From Gracilibacillus massiliensis (GTDB taxonomy: Bacteria; Bacillota; Bacilli; Bacillales; Amphibacillaceae), in the NCBI RefSeq assembly GCF_001458115.1, contig NZ_CZRP01000013.1:372001-436000 (forward strand): DNA of 64,000 bases, given 5' to 3'. Position numbers and translations under genes: made by a program. The notes under the pieces are model-generated. The model was not told the origin of the DNA. It searched no databases and saw nothing but the letters and a program-made list of their open reading frames with translations. Positions 27,266 through 35,643 of the stretch are shown piece by piece. The stretch's first letter is position 1. Every line of letters starts with the position of its first letter.

Positions 27266-27811
27266 ATGTTATTAGATGAAATTCTAGATTATAATAAGCA
27301 ATTTGTCGAAGATAGAGGGTACGAAGTTTTTGAGACAGATAAATTTCCTAACAAGCGTGCTGTCATTTTCACTTGCATGGACACACGATTAATTGAATTA
27401 TTACCTAACGCCTTAAATTTAAAAAATGGCGATGTTAAAATGGTTAAAAATGCAGGCGCGATCTTAAATGATCCCTATGATAGTACGATGAAAAGTATCC
27501 TGGTAGCAATCCATGCGTTACAAGCGGATGAAGTAATTGTAATTGCCCATCATGGTTGTGGTATGAATGGCTTTAATACAGAAGATTTTGTTAATTTAAT
27601 GAAAGACAAGGGAATCGAACAATCGGCAATTAATAGCTTAGACAAAGATCCAAAAGAATGGTTAACTGGGTTCGATGATGTAACCGCAAATGTCGAGCAA
27701 TCAGTACGAATCATCGAGAACCATCCACTATTACCAGAAGATATCCCAGTACACGGTTTAGTAATCGATCCAGCAACAGGAAAACTGGACTTGGTGAAAA
27801 AGGGATACTAA
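27266..27811 (+). CDS. Beta-class carbonic anhydrase
   Basis: Zinc enzyme of 181 residues interconverting CO2 and bicarbonate. The zinc ligands are Cys37 and the HxxC pair His95/Cys98 (IAHHGCGMN), and the CxDxR catalytic dyad is Cys37, Asp39, Arg41 (FTCMDTR). The short length and motif spacing match the Cab-type (archaeal/Bacillus YvdA-like) beta class. Cytoplasmic and monocistronic. Confidence 0.92.
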   Translation: MLLDEILDYNKQFVEDRGYEVFETDKFPNKRAVIFTCMDTRLIELLPNALNLKNGDVKMVKNAGAILNDPYDSTMKSILVAIHALQADEVIVIAHHGCGMNGFNTEDFVNLMKDKGIEQSAINSLDKDPKEWLTGFDDVTANVEQSVRIIENHPLLPEDIPVHGLVIDPATGKLDLVKKGY

Positions 27812-27888
27812 ATCAAATTTCATCAAGCAACCATACGTTGACTGAAATCCTAAAATTTACGTTAGTTCTAAAACATTTGTTTTCTTCA

Positions 27889-28036
27889 CGGGAATCCACT
27901 CATTCTAGGCGGGAATTCTCTTTCTCTTAACGGGAATTAGCCTTGTGTAGACGGGAATCATGTGCTGATTGGCGGGAAAAAGGGATAATTCCCGTTAAGC
28001 GAAGACTATTTCCCGTCAACAATAGTAGTATTCCCG
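27889..28036. repeat. Array A2: 21-bp periodic CGGGAAT repeats
   Basis: Five direct copies of CGGG(AAT) start at exactly 27889, 27910, 27931, 27952 and 27973. Three inverted copies (CCCG) start at 27991, 28012 and 28033. Spacing is 21 bp within each set. It is the same motif and geometry as array A1, 21 kb away. It lies between the convergent carbonic anhydrase and aldo-keto reductase genes, before their shared terminator. Confidence 0.88.
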
Positions 28037-28058
28037 TGAAGAAATATATATTAAAGGT

Positions 28059-28092
28059 AAAAACCACCAGTTTAATTAAACTGGTGGTTTTT
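28059..28092. terminator. Bidirectional terminator
   Basis: Perfect palindromic stem AAAACCACCAGTTTAA / TTAAACTGGTGGTTTT, with A and T tracts on the two sides. It can serve both the carbonic anhydrase gene (+) and the aldo-keto reductase gene (-). Confidence 0.9.
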
Positions 28093-28095
28093 ATA

Positions 28096-28926
28096 TTATA
28101 CGTCGTAATCGAATTCGTCTGGGTGTGGTCCGATTCGTTTGTTTTCATCCATGCTTGCCATTTTGTCCATATCTTCAGAAGTTAATTCAAAATCGAAAAT
28201 ATCAACATTTTCTTGTTGACGTTCTTTATGAACAGATTTTGGTATCGTTATAATACCGCTTTGATATTGCCAACGAACTATTATTTGCGATGGTTTCTTA
28301 TTATGTTTTGCAGCAAGCTCTTGTAATACGGGATGATCAAAATAGCGAGCTTTACCTAATGGAGCCCATGCCTCTACTTTAATGTCATGCTTTTCACAAA
28401 AATCTCTTACTGCTTTTTGCTGCAGTTGCGGATGTAATTCTACTTGATTGGCAACAGGCTTAATTTCTGCTACTTTTAAGAGTTCCTCTAAATGATGAGG
28501 CTCAAAATTACTTACACCAATTGCTTTGGCTTTACCATCTCGGTAAATTTCTTCTAACGCTTTGTACGTTTCTGTGAATTTACCTGGCACTGGCCAATGA
28601 ACGAGATATAAATCCACATAATCCATTTGTAGACGTTCTAAACTTCGCTTGAAAGCTGCTTTCGTTTCATCAAATCCTTGTTCATCGTTCCACACTTTTG
28701 TTGTAACAAAAATGTCTTCACGCGGCACATTGCTATCTTTAATCGCTTGTCCTACACCTTCTTCATTCCCATATAAAGATGCAGTATCGATATGACGATA
28801 ACCTAGTTCCAAAGCAGATTTGACCGCATGATATACTTCATCACCTGGCTCTGCTTTGTACACACCTAGTCCGACTTGTGGAATTTCTGTACCATTGTTC
28901 AATTTTAATGTTGAAGTTAAGCTCAT
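28096..28926 (-). CDS. Aldo/keto reductase (YvgN/YtbE type)
   Basis: NADPH-dependent oxidoreductase of 276 residues with a TIM-barrel fold. The catalytic tetrad is Asp and Tyr in RHIDTASLYGNE (about 45-56), Lys in FVTTKVWND, and His in YLVHWPVPG. The cofactor region IITIPKSVHKERQQENVDIFDFEL is intact, as is the family signature AIGVSNFEPHHLEELL. It resembles Bacillus glyoxal/methylglyoxal reductases, but the physiological aldehyde cannot be told. The start follows AAGGAGGCG. Confidence 0.92.
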   Translation of the reverse strand: MSLTSTLKLNNGTEIPQVGLGVYKAEPGDEVYHAVKSALELGYRHIDTASLYGNEEGVGQAIKDSNVPREDIFVTTKVWNDEQGFDETKAAFKRSLERLQMDYVDLYLVHWPVPGKFTETYKALEEIYRDGKAKAIGVSNFEPHHLEELLKVAEIKPVANQVELHPQLQQKAVRDFCEKHDIKVEAWAPLGKARYFDHPVLQELAAKHNKKPSQIIVRWQYQSGIITIPKSVHKERQQENVDIFDFELTSEDMDKMASMDENKRIGPHPDEFDYDV

Positions 28927-29005
28927 TTCAGAAACGCCTCCTTAGTTTGTTATCATGTACATCCCCTATTTTAATAAAATCTTGCTTTTCTAGAAAGAAA
29001 ACTGC

Positions 29006-30082
29006 TTATCTATTTTCTGCTTGCTGCTTAATAATGTCGATTACTCTTTCTTTCGCTTCACTTGATCGATAGTTATTCATTCTATCCTTGATATCTAATT
29101 TATCTTTTTTTAACTGTTTTAGCGCTGTTGTTAAGGACTCTGTTGTTAATTGTTCTTCTTCTAACACTTGAGCATAACCTTGTTTCTCAAAAGATTCTGC
29201 ATTTACAATTTGATCGCCTCGGCTAGCATTTCTGGATAGTGGTACTAGTAACATTGGTTTATTTAATGCTAAAAATTCAAAGATAGCATTTGCACCAGCT
29301 CGAGAGCATACTAGATCAGTTATTGCTAACAAATCCTTTAATTCATCTTGGATATATCCGTATTGAACATATCCTGGCTGTGTATACTGCTCATCTATAT
29401 TGTCTTTTCCACAAATATGTACAATTTGGAATTCTTCTAATAATTGATCAAGACCTTCACGAATGGCCTGGTTAATCTTTTGCGAGCCTGCACTTCCACC
29501 CATTATAAGTAACACGTTTTTTGAACCACTAAAACCTGTTAATTGAAATCCCTTTTTACGGTTACCTTTATACAGTTCTTCCCGGACAACAGCTCCGATC
29601 CATTCTGCCTTCTCCTCTGGTAAATATTTTAATGTTTCAGGGAACGTTGCCAGTACTTTTTTGGCAAAAGGTATCGCCAATTTATTGGCAAGCCCTGGTG
29701 TATAATCGGATTCATGAATGACAGCAGGAACGCCCTTTAATCGAGCAGCCACCAGAACCGGCACCGAAACAAACCCACCTTTTGAGAAAATGACAGTAGG
29801 TTTCTTTTTTCCAATAATTCGGCGTGCTTGCCATGTTCCTTTGAGTACCTTAAATGGATCTTTAAAATTCTCTTTAGAAAAATAACGTCTAAGTTTGCCG
29901 GTAGATATTGGATGATAGGTGACACCTTCAATAGATTCAATTAATTCTTTCTCGATTCCATCTTTCGAACCAATATAATCTACCGACCACCCTTCATTAA
30001 GAAACTCTGGAATGATCGCAAGGTTGACCATCACATGTCCAGCAGTTCCTCCTCCAGTAAAAATAATTTGTTTATCTTTCAA
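29006..30082 (-). CDS. MurG-like N-acetylglucosaminyltransferase, outside the dcw cluster
   Basis: GT28-family transferase of 358 residues with the lipid-II-synthase features of Mur[17 protein letters not shown] at the N terminus, the acceptor-side [18 protein letters not shown] and [14 protein letters not shown], and the C-terminal UDP-GlcNAc site [14 protein letters not shown] ... [26 protein letters not shown]. MurG adds GlcNAc to lipid I at the inner membrane face. The gene stands alone with TTG start and AGGAAG. In most Bacillaceae murG lies in the division cluster, so this is either a moved sole copy or a second paralogue. Confidence 0.88.
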   Translation of the reverse strand: MKDKQIIFTGGGTAGHVMVNLAIIPEFLNEGWSVDYIGSKDGIEKELIESIEGVTYHPISTGKLRRYFSKENFKDPFKVLKGTWQARRIIGKKKPTVIFSKGGFVSVPVLVAARLKGVPAVIHESDYTPGLANKLAIPFAKKVLATFPETLKYLPEEKAEWIGAVVREELYKGNRKKGFQLTGFSGSKNVLLIMGGSAGSQKINQAIREGLDQLLEEFQIVHICGKDNIDEQYTQPGYVQYGYIQDELKDLLAITDLVCSRAGANAIFEFLALNKPMLLVPLSRNASRGDQIVNAESFEKQGYAQVLEEEQLTTESLTTALKQLKKDKLDIKDRMNNYRSSEAKERVIDIIKQQAENR

Positions 30083-30153
30083 TATAATCTTCCTTTCTTC
30101 TTATCTTTTTTATGTTATAATCCTTCTACTATCTATGAAAAGGAAGTACGATT

Positions 30154-31512
30154 ATGTATCCAACTAAAACGTTACGAGAAAAAATACGACTCTTTTTGAT
30201 TATACTTATACCTATTCTCATCACGCAAGTAAGTATGTATGCGATGAACTTCTTTGACACGATTATGTCAGGAAAAGCAGGTGCAGCTGATTTAGCTGGC
30301 GTTGCGATTGGTTCAAGTTTATGGGTCCCTGTTCAAATGGGGGTTGTTGGTATATTAATGGCGATGTCACCTATTGTAGCACAACTTACAGGAGCAAAAG
30401 AAGCTGATAAAATCCCATTTACCGTTCAGCAAGGAATGTATTTGTCGATAGCACTCGGTATCTTGGTCAGTATTGTCGGCGCGTTTCTTATTGATCCTAT
30501 TTTATCGATGATGGATCTGGAAGAACGGGTCCGGCATGTCGCTAAGTATTATATTATCACGATTGGACTCGGGATGATTCCATTTTTTATTTATAATTTA
30601 TTACGCTCTTATATTGATGGGCTTGGTCACACTCGAATATCTATGGCGATTATTCTTATTTCCTTACCGCTAAATATTCTGTTTAATTATATCTTTATCT
30701 TCGGGAAGTTAGGCTTGCCTACTTTCGGTGGAATTGGTGCAGGGATTGCCTCTGCCTTAACCTTTGTTGTTAACCTGCTATTATCGATTTGGATTGTTCA
30801 TTATGTCCGTCCATTTCGGGAACATCGGATTTTCAGAAACTTTTTGAAGCCTGATTTAAAAGAGTGGTTCAGCCAGTTACGATTAGGGATTCCAATCGGA
30901 TTTTCCATCTTTTTTGAAGTCAGTATTTTTTCAGCGGTGACCTTTATGTTAAGTGTTTATAGCACCAACACAATCGCAGCGCACCAAGCAGCTATAAATT
31001 TTGCATCCTTCTTGTATATGATACCCTTGAGTATAGCGATGACTTTAACGATATCAGTAGGATTTGAAGTGGGTGCTAAACGATTTGTTGATGCAAAATC
31101 CTATTCTTATTTAGGCATTGTATCAGGTGTCATGATAGCATTTGTAGCTGGCGGCATACTTTACATTTTCGATGATCAAGTAGCACGCTTGTATAGTGAA
31201 AATCCTGAAGTGATTTCATTAACAAAGCAATTTTTATTTTATGCGATTTTCTTTCAATTTGCGGATGCATTTGGTGCTCCTGTTCAAGGGATACTTCGTG
31301 GGTATAAAGATGTTAATATTACCTTTTGGATGTCGCTTGTTTCCTATTGGTTAATTGGTCTGCCTAGTGGTTGGATATTTGCTAACTATACAAGTTTAGA
31401 TGCATTTGGCTACTGGTTAGGACTAATTGTTGGTTTGTCAGCAGGAGCAATTACTTTATTTGGTCGAATGCAATATCTACAAAAGAAAATGATTAAGAGA
31501 TCTACTTCATAA
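30154..31512 (+). CDS. MATE-family multidrug efflux transporter
   Basis: Twelve-span membrane protein of 452 residues of the NorM/DinF-type MATE family, exporting cationic drugs or metabolites with Na+ or H+. Family elements are ILITQVSMYAMNFFDTIMSGKAGAADLAGVAIGSSLW near the N terminus, the two-bundle arrangement with a central loop, and AAHQAAINFASFLYMIPLSIAMTLTISVG at the start of the second half. It diverges from the MurG-like gene across 71 bp and is followed by a terminator. Confidence 0.93.
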   Translation: MYPTKTLREKIRLFLIILIPILITQVSMYAMNFFDTIMSGKAGAADLAGVAIGSSLWVPVQMGVVGILMAMSPIVAQLTGAKEADKIPFTVQQGMYLSIALGILVSIVGAFLIDPILSMMDLEERVRHVAKYYIITIGLGMIPFFIYNLLRSYIDGLGHTRISMAIILISLPLNILFNYIFIFGKLGLPTFGGIGAGIASALTFVVNLLLSIWIVHYVRPFREHRIFRNFLKPDLKEWFSQLRLGIPIGFSIFFEVSIFSAVTFMLSVYSTNTIAAHQAAINFASFLYMIPLSIAMTLTISVGFEVGAKRFVDAKSYSYLGIVSGVMIAFVAGGILYIFDDQVARLYSENPEVISLTKQFLFYAIFFQFADAFGAPVQGILRGYKDVNITFWMSLVSYWLIGLPSGWIFANYTSLDAFGYWLGLIVGLSAGAITLFGRMQYLQKKMIKRSTS

Positions 31513-31550
31513 TATTAAATTAACTGTAACAAACGAATTCTTTAATTAGA

Positions 31551-31579
31551 AAAATCCAAACGAAATCATTTGGATTTTT
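31551..31579 (+). terminator. Terminator of the MATE gene
   Basis: Stem AAAATCCAAA / TTTGGATTTT with a 9-nt loop. Its sequence is close to the terminators at 6575 and 45945. Confidence 0.8.
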
Positions 31580-32016
31580 ATGCATATTAGAAGGACAATG
31601 CGACATAACTCTTGTGGTAATTATGAGATATTTCATGCGCTTTGCAACCGCTCCGGCTTGTCCGTTTCCCTTTCCGCGGGTTTTTCTCCTCAGCTAACTT
31701 TTTAAGCAAAGTGCGCTTAAAAAGTGGATCTTCGGATAAAAACTTCCCGCAGGAGTGGAAACGGACGCCTGCGCTTTTTAATGCTTTACAACTCAAGTCA
31801 GAATAAAAACGTTGGCTTTATTCAATACCGACTATGAATTTGTTCTAATACTATTTTCATTAATAGCAATATAAGGTTATATTTAAAACAATCCAAACTG
31901 TTAGCATTTGCACTTTTTGTAGAGCATCATTCAGCGTAGGCGGCCACTTCCACTCCGGTGGGATTGTTTTCCCTGAAGATCCACTTTTCCACGCGGTCTT
32001 TGCTTGGAAAAGTTAG

Positions 32017-33951
32017 GTCGAGTAAGCGGGAATACTTTTATAACTTTAAGTATTCCTCACTCCTCACAGAACCGTGCGTGCGCTATTCACGCACACGGCT
32101 CTTCCTATCATCATTCACAGAATATACGATATATGACGCCTCAAGTCATATATGTTCGTTTTCGTTCTCGGATTTGGTAATGGGTATTTCACCAAAAATA
32201 CTTCAAACTTCTCCCAACTGAAAGATTTCCGTTGACTCCTTCGATTCATCCATTTAAATAGTAGTTGTTTTATGCAGCGCAAAAAGTAGTGGACTTCGTG
32301 AGCATTATCCGTGATACAATAATAATTATAGTAGCCCACTAGCGATTGTTGGATTCGGCGCATGATGTCTTGAATATCCCTCGTTCGATTTGCTTTTAAC
32401 CAAGCTTTATGTTGTTTAATCTTGGCCCGGACTTTCTTCTTACTACTTTTCCGTTTTACACGGTAATTACCTTTCTTGCTTTTACTACAATAGTGCGTAA
32501 AGCCAAGAAAATCGAACGTAGATGGTTTCTTCTTTCCGTCACGCTTTGCATCTTTCCAGGCATAAGGACCAAACGAGATAATCTTCGTTTTATCCTCTGC
32601 AATTTCTAGATGAAACTTACGTAACCTTTGAATCAGATTCGTGTAGAATCGGTTGGCATCTTCTTTGTATTGGAAACAACACACAAAGTCATCCGCATAG
32701 CGAACCATGTAGGCTTGACCCTTACATTGTTTCTTTACTGCTTTCTCAAACCATAGATCCAACACATAATGAAGATAGATATTCGCTAGAACCGGAGAAA
32801 TGATACCCCCTTGCGGGGTTCCCCGGTCTGTATCGATAAATTTCCCATCTTCCATATAACCACCTTTTAGAAATCGAGCGATAATACGAAGTAAGTTGGG
32901 GTCATTGATACGATGGCGAAGAAACTTCATCATCCAATCATGACTCACATGATCAAAGAATCCTTTGATATCCGCATCTACTATATAATTGGTTTTCCGT
33001 TGTTCCATGTATACATTTAAAATCTTTAATGCATCATGGCAGTTTCTATTCGGACGAAAACCGAAGGAACAATCGAGAAAATCATTTTCATAAATGGCAT
33101 TCAAAATCTTCGTAATACCCATTTGAACGATCTTATCTTCATGTTCGGGGATACCTAGTGGCCGTTTCTTGTTGGAACCCGGCTTGTCAATGTAAGAACG
33201 CTTGACCGGAATCGGTCGATAAGCCTTTCTCTTCATTCGTTTCACTAGGCCTTTGATGTTTTGGTCTAAATTCGCTTCGTACATTTCTTTGGTAGTGCCA
33301 TTCACACCGGTTGCTTTACCTTTCGGTAATTGGTAATGGCACTGTTTCAAGTTACTTTCATTTAGTAAATGTACGAGAGAATTAAAGACAAGGTTCTTAT
33401 CCGATTTTGCTAATTCTGTTATCCTATTAAGTTTCGTTTCCATAATACGTTCCACCTCTGGGTATGGATTATGTTTCTCTATCAAGGGTGATGACAGGTA
33501 ACGGCCTTTCCTCCATCGGCATTACCCGACTTCATCAGTACTACGCCGTTATCCGACTTCCTTTAGGCATTTGACAGCCCTCACTTTATTATCGCTTGTT
33601 CGTCATTACTTTCTTTATCCGAAAGACCTAAAGGACCTCCCGAGTTACCGCAACATATCAATGTGTAACGTGCCAGGGTCTTCGACTCCGGAGAAGATAG
33701 CATTCTCTCACCTTTAACGAGAACCGTATTGTTGTCTTCTATGCTTCAGAACACATCGACCTTCTCGACTTTGGCTTTATTTCGGAGCTCCATGCCTCAG
33801 CCACTAGGGCTTTCCGGCCCGTTACCTAACTGTCTACGCTTAAAGGCAATGTGTTACCACTTGCCCTCCAAGACTCGCTACAAGTGAATGGTTAGTTCTT
33901 ACTTGACGGGAATCCCACCCGCTATATGTTACGACCTATGCTCGGCCGCAC
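32017..33951 (-). mobile_element. Full-length group II intron
   Basis: Both splice boundaries can be read. On the minus strand the intron begins GTGCGGCC at 33951 (GUGYG consensus) and ends CTCGAC at 32017 (AY consensus), 1,935 bp. Domain V is at about 32068-32102 with GAGCCGTGTGCG ... CGCACGGTTC, containing the AGC catalytic triad. Domain VI follows with stem GGAATACTT / AAGTATTCC. The exons join as CTTCAG|CTAAC, which is intact in repeats without intron. A candidate EBS1, CTGAAG at minus-strand intron positions 201-206 (33746-33751), is fully complementary to IBS1 CTTCAG. The maturase gene lies in domain IV and appears intact. Confidence 0.92.
32115..33443 (-). CDS. ltrA: Group II intron reverse transcriptase/maturase
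   Basis: Intron-encoded protein of 442 residues from the ATG at 33443, which follows GAGGTGG; an upstream TTG at 33485 lacks a site. The RT domain has the order RPLGIPEHEDKIVQ, FRPNRNCHDAL, DADIKGFFDHV, GTPQGGIISPVLANIYLHYVLD and the catalytic YADD in MVRYADDFVC. The maturase (X) domain follows, including RRIQQSLVGYYNYYCITDN, and ends NRRSQRKSFSWEKFEVFL. I see no HNH endonuclease domain. It ends 13 bp before domain V. All motifs are intact, so the intron may be splicing- and mobility-competent. Confidence 0.95.
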   Translation of the reverse strand: METKLNRITELAKSDKNLVFNSLVHLLNESNLKQCHYQLPKGKATGVNGTTKEMYEANLDQNIKGLVKRMKRKAYRPIPVKRSYIDKPGSNKKRPLGIPEHEDKIVQMGITKILNAIYENDFLDCSFGFRPNRNCHDALKILNVYMEQRKTNYIVDADIKGFFDHVSHDWMMKFLRHRINDPNLLRIIARFLKGGYMEDGKFIDTDRGTPQGGIISPVLANIYLHYVLDLWFEKAVKKQCKGQAYMVRYADDFVCCFQYKEDANRFYTNLIQRLRKFHLEIAEDKTKIISFGPYAWKDAKRDGKKKPSTFDFLGFTHYCSKSKKGNYRVKRKSSKKKVRAKIKQHKAWLKANRTRDIQDIMRRIQQSLVGYYNYYCITDNAHEVHYFLRCIKQLLFKWMNRRSQRKSFSWEKFEVFLVKYPLPNPRTKTNIYDLRRHISYIL

Positions 33952-34105
33952 CTGAAGGGAAAACCCCACGGAAAGGGAAGTGGGCAAGCCGAAGCGCTTA
34001 CCACACACATACACCATTTCAAGACTACCACTAGAGTTATATCATAAAATCCTGCTATTGCGTAACAATACATCGTGTTTCAAGTTAAGAATAATATTTA
34101 TGTGC

Positions 34106-35530
34106 CTACCCCTTTAAGTTCATTACAATTAACCGTTCTTCTGTCATTTCTTCGATCGAATATTTTGGTCCTTCTTTTCCACTACCACTGTCTTTAACAC
34201 CACCATACGGCATTAAATCGACACGATATTGTGAGCCGTCATTGATCATAAATCCACCAACTTCGACACGTTTAGCAGCATAATAGGCTGTATCGATATT
34301 TTGTGTAAAAATACCACCTTGCAAGCCATAATCAGATTGATTTATTTCTTTAATACACTCATCTAAATCGTTATAGCTGATGACACTTGCCACTGGTGCG
34401 AAGATCTCTTCACATACGACACGCATCGATTTTGTTACGTCTGTGATAATAGTTGGTTCTAACAATGCCTCTTTACGTTTGCCGCCATGAGCAATCGTCG
34501 CGCCATCACTCACTGCTTCTTGAATCCACTCTTCTGCTCGTTTTGCTTCTTCTTCAGAAATCATTGGCCCAACGTCTGTTTCAGGATCAGATGGATCTCC
34601 TATTTTCAACGCGGAAATATGCTCCGTTAACTTTTCCATAAATGTATCCTTTATCGACTCATGAACATATATCCGTTGAACGGAAATACAAACCTGTCCT
34701 GCAAAAGCAAACGACTGTGCAGCTAACGTTTTTGCGGCTAGATCAATGTCCGCTTCTTTATCGACAATGACAGGTGAATTATTACCTAGTTCAAGGATCA
34801 AACGTTTCAAACCTGTTTCCTGCTTTAACTTCAGACCAACTTCAGCACTACCAGTAAAGGTATAAACAGCGATTCGCTCATCTTTCATCATCTGACTACC
34901 AACAGTTGAACCAGAACCGACTACAACTTGAAGTAAGCCCTTTGGTAGTCCTGCTTTGTCTAAAATTTCCGCAAGTTTCAATGATGATATTGGTGTTTTA
35001 CTAGCAGGTTTTAAAACAACTGCATTTCCTGCCGCCAACGCTGGTGCTATTTTGTGTGCTACTAAATTTAATGGAAAATTAAAAGGACTGATTGCTCCAA
35101 CTACACCTACTGGTACCTTTATTGTGAAAGCCATTCTATTTTCAGAACCTGGAGCAGCTTCAACCGGAACTCCTTCACCATGTATTCGTTTTGCTTCTTC
35201 CGCTGCCACTAAAAAGGTTTGAGATGTACGATCAATTTCCGTTCTTGCTTGTTTTAAAGGCTTTCCTGCTTCTTTCGTAATAATATTGGCTAACTCTTCT
35301 TTTTGTTCTGTGATTAATTGTGATGCTTTGTGCAGGATTTGATATCTTTCAAAAGGTGATAGTTTGTGTTGTTCAAACGCACTTGAAGCACTTGATATAG
35401 CTTTATCTACGACTTCTTCATCCGCCTTTGCAACTTGTGCATACACCTCTTGAGAATATTTATCTAATACTTCTAAGGATTCATTTGAATCCATCCATTT
35501 TCCATCTATAAAAAGTTTATATTGATTCAT
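34106..35530 (-). CDS. NAD(P)+-dependent aldehyde dehydrogenase
   Basis: ALDH-superfamily enzyme of 474 residues from the ATG at 35530, which follows AGAGGTG. Cofactor and active-site motifs are ISPFNFPLNL, the VLKPASKTP NAD(P) segment, FTGSAEVG, catalytic Glu in LILELGNNSP, and the nucleophile Cys in FAGQVCISVQRIYV. PYGGVKDSGSGKEG is near the C terminus. The GNN variant after LEL and the motif set resemble the glyceraldehyde-3-phosphate/lactaldehyde type rather than betaine aldehyde dehydrogenases. The substrate is unresolved. It lies just beyond repeat R3 and is monocistronic. Confidence 0.9.
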   Translation of the reverse strand: MNQYKLFIDGKWMDSNESLEVLDKYSQEVYAQVAKADEEVVDKAISSASSAFEQHKLSPFERYQILHKASQLITEQKEELANIITKEAGKPLKQARTEIDRTSQTFLVAAEEAKRIHGEGVPVEAAPGSENRMAFTIKVPVGVVGAISPFNFPLNLVAHKIAPALAAGNAVVLKPASKTPISSLKLAEILDKAGLPKGLLQVVVGSGSTVGSQMMKDERIAVYTFTGSAEVGLKLKQETGLKRLILELGNNSPVIVDKEADIDLAAKTLAAQSFAFAGQVCISVQRIYVHESIKDTFMEKLTEHISALKIGDPSDPETDVGPMISEEEAKRAEEWIQEAVSDGATIAHGGKRKEALLEPTIITDVTKSMRVVCEEIFAPVASVISYNDLDECIKEINQSDYGLQGGIFTQNIDTAYYAAKRVEVGGFMINDGSQYRVDLMPYGGVKDSGSGKEGPKYSIEEMTEERLIVMNLKG

Positions 35531-35590
35531 GATTAACACCTCTATTTTTAGTCTACTTTTGTTATTCCACTTTGTTACATTTTTAAACTC

Positions 35591-35628
35591 TAAAAAAAGA
35601 GAAGTCTCATGTTCAAAGACTCCTCTTA
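35591..35628 (-). terminator. Terminator of the nucleoside transporter gene
   Basis: On the minus strand, stem AAGAGGAGTCT / AGACTTCTCTT with one mismatch, then seven T. Confidence 0.85.
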
Positions 35629-35643
35629 TAATGGTTATTCACT

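Larger units (their letters stand above)
31599..34045. repeat. R3: paired-hairpin element split by a group II intron
   Basis: Without the intron (32017-33951) the element is about 510 bp. The left arm (about 31635-31780) has outer stem GTCCGTTTCC / GGAAACGGAC and tip TTTAAGC / GCTTAAA. The right arm begins at about 31935 with GCGTAGGCGGCCACTTCC and resumes after the intron with CTGAAGGGAAAACCCC, ending GGAAGTGGGCAAGCC. Intron-free, the right arm matches that of R6 nearly base for base. Confidence 0.85.

Noticed and set aside
31587-31796. Minus-strand frame of 69 codons in R3; similar frames in R5 and R6
   Set aside because: They lie in the hairpin arms of the repeat family, lack ribosome binding sites, and are not conserved as frames among copies.
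18671-34045. Insertion sequence, hairpin repeats and intron as parts of a genomic island or prophage
   Set aside because: No integrase, phage structural gene, tRNA target or attachment-site pair was seen; the genes between are ordinary Bacillaceae core genes.
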